From: Anaeramoeba flamelloides | Taxonomy: Eukaryota > Metamonada > Anaeramoebidae | NCBI GenBank assembly: GCA_027625915.1 | Contig: JANTQA010000043.1 | Coordinates: forward strand, 1-64,000 | Direction of reading: 5' to 3' | Length of the DNA stretch: 64,000 bases | Position numbers and translations under genes: made by a program | The notes under the pieces: model-generated | What the model saw: the letters and a program-made list of their open reading frames with translations, nothing else | Told to the model about the DNA's origin: nothing | Database searches by the model: none | In this document: positions 60,076 to 64,000 of the stretch, piece after piece | Position numbering within the stretch: the stretch's first letter is position 1 | Layout of the letters: each line of letters opens with the position of its first letter

Positions 60076-60726
60076 AAAAAACCTAAAACACTAAGTAAAA
60101 AAAAACTATATAGAGAGAAGAGAAAAGAAAGGAAAAAAATGTCAATTACATCTGGCACTACGATTTTTATTATTAGTGTAATGTTGTTGTTTCTAGTGTA
60201 ACTGCTACTTCTGTTATTATTTTTGTTTTTTACTTGAAAAGTTTGGGCTGGATAGGTATGTTAGGTTTAAATTGAAACTGGATCTTTTTTTTGATTGATT
60301 TTAATTCGAAGTGATTGAAGAATGTTTGTGAAACCAAATGGTTTGAAGTTTTAAATTGAAGTTGGATCTTTTATTGTGTTGTGTTGTTACTTCTTGCTGA
60401 GGCAATATTTTTGAAAATAAATAAAAAAAAGAAAAAAAGTAAAAAATGAATTATTTTAACGTTTCTCACATGAAAACAGAACTTAAAAAAATTACTTGTT
60501 TTGTTGTTTAATTCACAAATCTTTGTTTTTTTGCAATTTTTTGCACTTTTTATGAGAGGTAAAATGATCAAAACATCAAAAAACTTTATTGAAAAAAAAA
60601 AAATATGTTTTTCTCTAACAATAATTAAGAATGTGAATTTTGAAATCTTCAAGTCTTTAAAAGATTTGAAGACAATTAGAATCCTTAACAACACTTTAAA
60701 AAACTTTTAAATGTAAAATTTCTCTA
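60076..60726. other. Gene-free stretch
   Basis: AT-rich, with a local GTGTTGTGTTGTTAC patch near 60378. The 107-codon minus-strand frame (60371-60694) is Lys/Phe low-complexity and is not called. Confidence 0.45.
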
Positions 60727-61219
60727 CTATTGTCAAAAAAATGATGTGTAGAAAAGTCTAATCAATGTTTCAAAATAAAAAGCATGTATTTTTGTTGGAG
60801 AAGAACTATACATTGAACTGATCAAACTTAACTGACAATAAACCATATTTAAATACGCTACTGGTTTCTTAAAGTTGGAATATTTATATAGAAATTATAA
60901 AAATGAAGGATCAAATTTGAAAATTTTATCTCAAAAAATAGTCTAAATTTTTGTGAAATTTTTGATTTGTTTTTTTGTGATAAATATTCACAAAAATTTA
61001 AACTCTATTTTTTAAGATAAATTTTCAAATTTGATCCTTCATTTTTATAATTTCTATATAAATATTAGAACTTTAAGAAACCAATACCATATTTAATTAG
61101 AGTTTATTATTGGTTCATAGGATTAGTTGATGTCTAGGTCTTCTATAACAAAAAAAAACATGCTTTTTAATTTGAAACATGTATTAAACTTTTCTACACG
61201 CTCATTTTTTTGACTACAG
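60727..61219. mobile_element. 493-bp TA-flanked palindromic element
   Basis: Left end CTATTGTCAAAAAAATGATG, right end CATTTTTTTGACTACAG, TA at 60725-60726 and 61220-61221. Almost fully palindromic: GAAGGATCAAATTTGAAAAT (60905) pairs with ATTTTCAAATTTGATCCTTC. Related to 45297 and 19876. Confidence 0.85.
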
Positions 61220-61440
61220 TACACTTTTGTTAGAAACAAAATGAAGTCTTGTAAAGATCTTAATTATTATTATTTTTTTTTGTAATTTGTGTTTCGGATT
61301 ATGAAAAATGATCGAGATAACCTGATCTAAATAATTTATTAATTTGAGTCTATTTTTTGAATTCAAAAAATCACTTGTTTCGAATATAAAACGAAATGAA
61401 AGTAACCTTATTATTTTTATTAACAATTAACTATTTGTGA

Positions 61441-61561
61441 AAAAAATTGTCAAATAGAAAAAAATATGTCAAATTAATTTCATTTTTCAATTTTTTGTAA
61501 TGTTTCCAATAAAATAATGAAAATTTTTTGACACATTTTTTTCCATTTGACAATTTTTTTC
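61441..61561. mobile_element. ~120-bp palindromic mini-element
   Basis: AAAAATTGTCAAATAGAAAA at the left and CCATTTGACAATTTTTTT at the right, with TATGTCAAA/TTTGACACA just inside. Possibly a small deletion derivative of the element type at 58197. Confidence 0.6.
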
Positions 61562-61866
61562 CCGAATGGTAAGTAAATTCTTGAAAAAGGTTCAACATAT
61601 TTTTCGTTTTATGTCGGAAAGTCTTGATTTTGCAAGAATGAAATTTTTTATTTTGTTTGTATTTTTCATTATTAATATTTCAATTTAAATCTCAGCAAAT
61701 CAAACTAATTGAGGTATAGGTGATTAAATAAATGAAAAATTGATAGAAACCTAACAAAAAGTTTATCAATTAAATTGAGATCTATTAAGCAAAAAAATTT
61801 TTTCGTTTTGCTTTTTCAAATTTTTGTTTTTCTTTTGTTTTTCTTTTTTTTTTCTTTTTTTTTTTC

Positions 61867-61917
<51 letters not shown>

Positions 61918-62082
61918 TAAAAGATCGTGTGGAAAAAAAAAGATATCTTCAAAAAGACCAATAATCACTAATAAAATTGTGACTATGTAGTGTCTTTGAA
62001 AATGGATTTAATTATTCATAAAAAATCTTATGTTCAACTTTTTTTCAGTGAAAGTTCAGTAATAAAAAATCCGTAATGCTCA
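61562..62082. other. Gene-free stretch with long T runs
   Basis: T-rich tract at about 61835-61916 including a run of some 35 T. The poly-Phe frame through it is an artefact. Confidence 0.7.
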
Positions 62083-62275
62083 TTTCAAAAATTGTGACTC
62101 ACTTTTTTTTAGTTTTTGGTTTTATTTTTTTTAATTTTTAATATATCAGGCTTTTATAGATTTAAAATGACTTAAAAGTGAATTACAAATCATATTTAGT
62201 TATTAATTGTTCTTGAATACTAAAGGATAATTTTTTTTTTCAATTTATTATTTCAAGTGAGTCACAATTTTTGAA
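62083..62275. mobile_element. ~190-bp inverted-repeat mini-element
   Basis: TTTCAAAAATTGTGACTCAC at the left pairs with GTGAGTCACAATTTTTGAAA at the right. Unmatched to other families here. Confidence 0.65.
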
Positions 62276-62788
62276 AAAGAGTTTAGAAACAAATAAAAAT
62301 GGTAGTACTGCTTCCAATAATAATACATACAATAGCCTCAAGATTTTGAAGTTATGACGTGTTGATTATATTCTAAATAAACTTTATTACTCATGGTGAA
62401 ATGTTAATTAACGTATTAGTTTTGTCTAACTCAAAATTTTCAATTTTATTTTTTTATACAAGTTCCATATTAAAAATCATGTTTCACTTTTTTCCCCAAA
62501 TGGTTATCTTAAATCCAAAAAAATAGGAAGAATTAGTCAAACAATTAAAAAATAAACCAATATCCATGTTGTGTCTTCATAAATTTGATTGTTTCTTGAT
62601 TTTCTTTTTTTTTTTTTTTACGATTTTTTCATAATGGTGTAGCAAACCCAGTAAATTAAGGATATTTTGAATTTTAAAGTTTCGATATCTTGTGTTACTC
62701 AAAAAAGATTTTTTCAATTTCAAAAAATTTTCTCAGAATTAAAATTTTTAAAATTATTGAAAAAGGGAAAATGTACTTACTTGCTTAA

Positions 62789-63149
62789 ATTTCTGAAAAT
62801 GGATTTAAGTGTAAGTAAATTAGGGTAATTATTTAAACTTTTTTAATAATAAAAATAAAAACACAAAATTTTTTTTTTTCAAATATTTATTTTTTTTAAT
62901 GTGATCTCAAAATAATTATTAAATAAGAATTCCAAAATTGAAATTTTTATTTTTCAAATAATCTAATTTAAAATATCTTTTGATAATAAACAAATACATA
63001 TTTTATATATTTTAAAAGATTTATTAATATGAAAGATTTTTAAATAAAAAAAATAATATTTTTCAAACTTTTTTTCAATTTCTATATCTTTCTCATGAGT
63101 GGTTATCTTAATTAAAATATATTATTATTCAAATTTTAATATTAAAATT
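62789..63149. other. 3' flank of the CADG-domain gene
   Basis: AT-rich, no recognised feature. Confidence 0.5.
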
Positions 63150-63383
63150 TTATAGGTTTTCCAATTCTAAATCTACATCCATTGCAAATGATGTTACGAT
63201 AGGTCCAGTTGGAATATTATTCTGAATATTATTAAAATTATAATTTGGAGGATCATTGTTAATATTTGAATTTGTTACATTTCCATTTCCATGTCCATTA
63301 ACAAAATTATCTTTTTCCGTATTATTAAAATTATTATTATTATTATTATTATTATTAAAATTATTATTAAAATTATTATTAAA

Positions 63384-63439
<56 letters not shown>

Positions 63440-64000
63440 AATTATAATTAAAATGAAGATTATTATTGTTATTATTATCATTGTTATTATTATTATTCTC
63501 ATTATTATTATTTTGAAAATTATTATTAATAATATTATTATTATTCAGATCTGGTTTTTCTTTATAATCAGAATCACTATCACCATCACCATCATTCGTT
63601 CTTTGATCAAAATCAGTATTCTTTTCCTGATTTGAATTATCAATATTCTCCATATCTAGGCTATTTGCTGTTTTTTTTCTTTTCAAAAAAATAAAAAAAG
63701 CCAAGATAACAACAATAATTACCATAAAAGAACTTCCTAAGGCCAATGAGATGGTTGAATTATTATTTTTTTCATCATCATCGACCTCACTATCATCTTC
63801 ATCATCGTTAATTACCAAAATTTGCAAAATTTGAGAAATTGAAGTATTACAGCTTAATACATTTGTAGCCACAACCTTAATTTCTAAAAGATCATTAACA
63901 CAGCATGAAGGATTACCAGAAAAGGTTCTTGTTTCTGAATCGAAATCCAACCATTCAGGCAATGGATGTTCCCTATCAGGATTGAGTGTTTCAATTAATA
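63150..64000 (-). CDS. Membrane protein with cadherin-like (CADG) domain, C-terminal part
   Basis: The frame is open to the window edge, so the N-terminus lies beyond 64000; only the last ~283 residues are seen. HPLPEWLDFDSETRTFSGNP (63.90-63.97 kb) is the signature strand-turn of dystroglycan-type cadherin-like domains (LPxWLxFdxxTrxFsGxP), continuing to ISQILQILVINDD. After an acidic linker (DDEDDSEVDDDEK) comes one TM helix (ALGSSFMVIIVVILAFFIFL, about 63.68-63.75 kb) and the stop-transfer KRKK. The cytoplasmic tail is ~170 residues dominated by poly-Asn coded by (ATT)n at 63336-63440. Likely a surface receptor or adhesion protein. The poly-Asn length should vary between strains. Confidence 0.85.

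Larger units (their letters stand above)
57482..62788 (+). mobile_element. TTAA element, copy D, opened by several insertions
   Basis: The left part (57482-58196 and 58645-58740) follows copy A block by block (GAAACTGAATCCTTCAAATC, GATAAAAATATTTGAAAA, TAGTAAAGGGGTGAGAAATT); the right end (about 62560-62788, GTTTCGATATCTTGTGTTAC to GTACTTACTTGCTTAA) supplies the other terminus. Between them lie the elements at 58197, 58900, 60727, 61441 and 62083. That both ends belong to one copy is inferred from their order. Confidence 0.6.

Noticed and set aside
63256-63635. Poly-Leu and poly-Ile frames opposite the poly-Asn tail
   Set aside because: Shadows of the (ATT)n tract coding Asn in the CADG-domain gene.

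Overview
The window is very AT-rich nuclear DNA of a eukaryotic microbe. Homopolymer runs are everywhere, proteins carry KEKEKE, NENENE and poly-Asn tracts, introns are GT-AG, and the one multi-exon host gene mixes 77-150 bp introns with introns of several kb. This fits an amoeboid protist (an Anaeramoeba- or amoebozoan-like genome is my guess, not shown by the sequence). Host coding sequence is sparse; most of the window is layered transposon remains. No LTR, Polinton or virus-derived element was recognised.

Host genes. (1) 6928-10041 (-): intact single-exon 1037-aa protein with a coiled coil, a PD-(D/E)XK-nuclease-like segment and a C-terminal protein kinase-like domain. (2) 26996-41192 (-): nine-exon gene for a 545-aa secreted FG-GAP/VCBS beta-propeller protein with a signal peptide and a C-terminal hydrophobic tail; all eight splice junctions keep frame, and two introns of 5.9 and 4.7 kb are full of mobile DNA. 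(3) 52939-55428 (+): 829-aa protein with a Gly/Ala-rich hydrophobic segment, a four-Cys zinc ribbon and a beta-trefoil-like C-terminus. (4) 63150-64000 (-, runs off the window): the end of a membrane protein with a dystroglycan-type cadherin-like domain, one TM helix and a poly-Asn tail.

Mobile DNA. 0.8-2.9 kb and 56.1-57.0 kb hold piggyBac-like transposase relics. Many non-autonomous inverted-repeat elements lie in or between them. One group ends in TTAA, the piggyBac target: 11.8, 14.0, 17.8, 38.8, 39.4, 44.1, 45.8, 46.4-51.75 and 57.5-62.8 kb. The other is flanked by TA (mariner-like): six copies of a ~197-bp MITE, plus elements at 11.5-13.9, 19.9, 31.3, 36.8, 38.5-40.2, 41.5-43.2, 45.3 and 60.7 kb. 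Three copies and one fragment of one APE-type LINE are present (20.6-21.7, 22.07-26.07, 48.0-50.46 kb; fragment at 32.1 kb). A tRNA-headed SINE at 30.6 kb shares the 3' tail of that LINE.

The most unusual signal is a family of short palindromic cassettes with constant ends (CGTTAGG... and ...CCTAGGCACT) but different arm sequences. They are strung in arrays inside the LINE at 48.9-50.4 kb and around the LINE fragment at 31.7-32.8 kb, and they use the same two junctions in both LINE copies.
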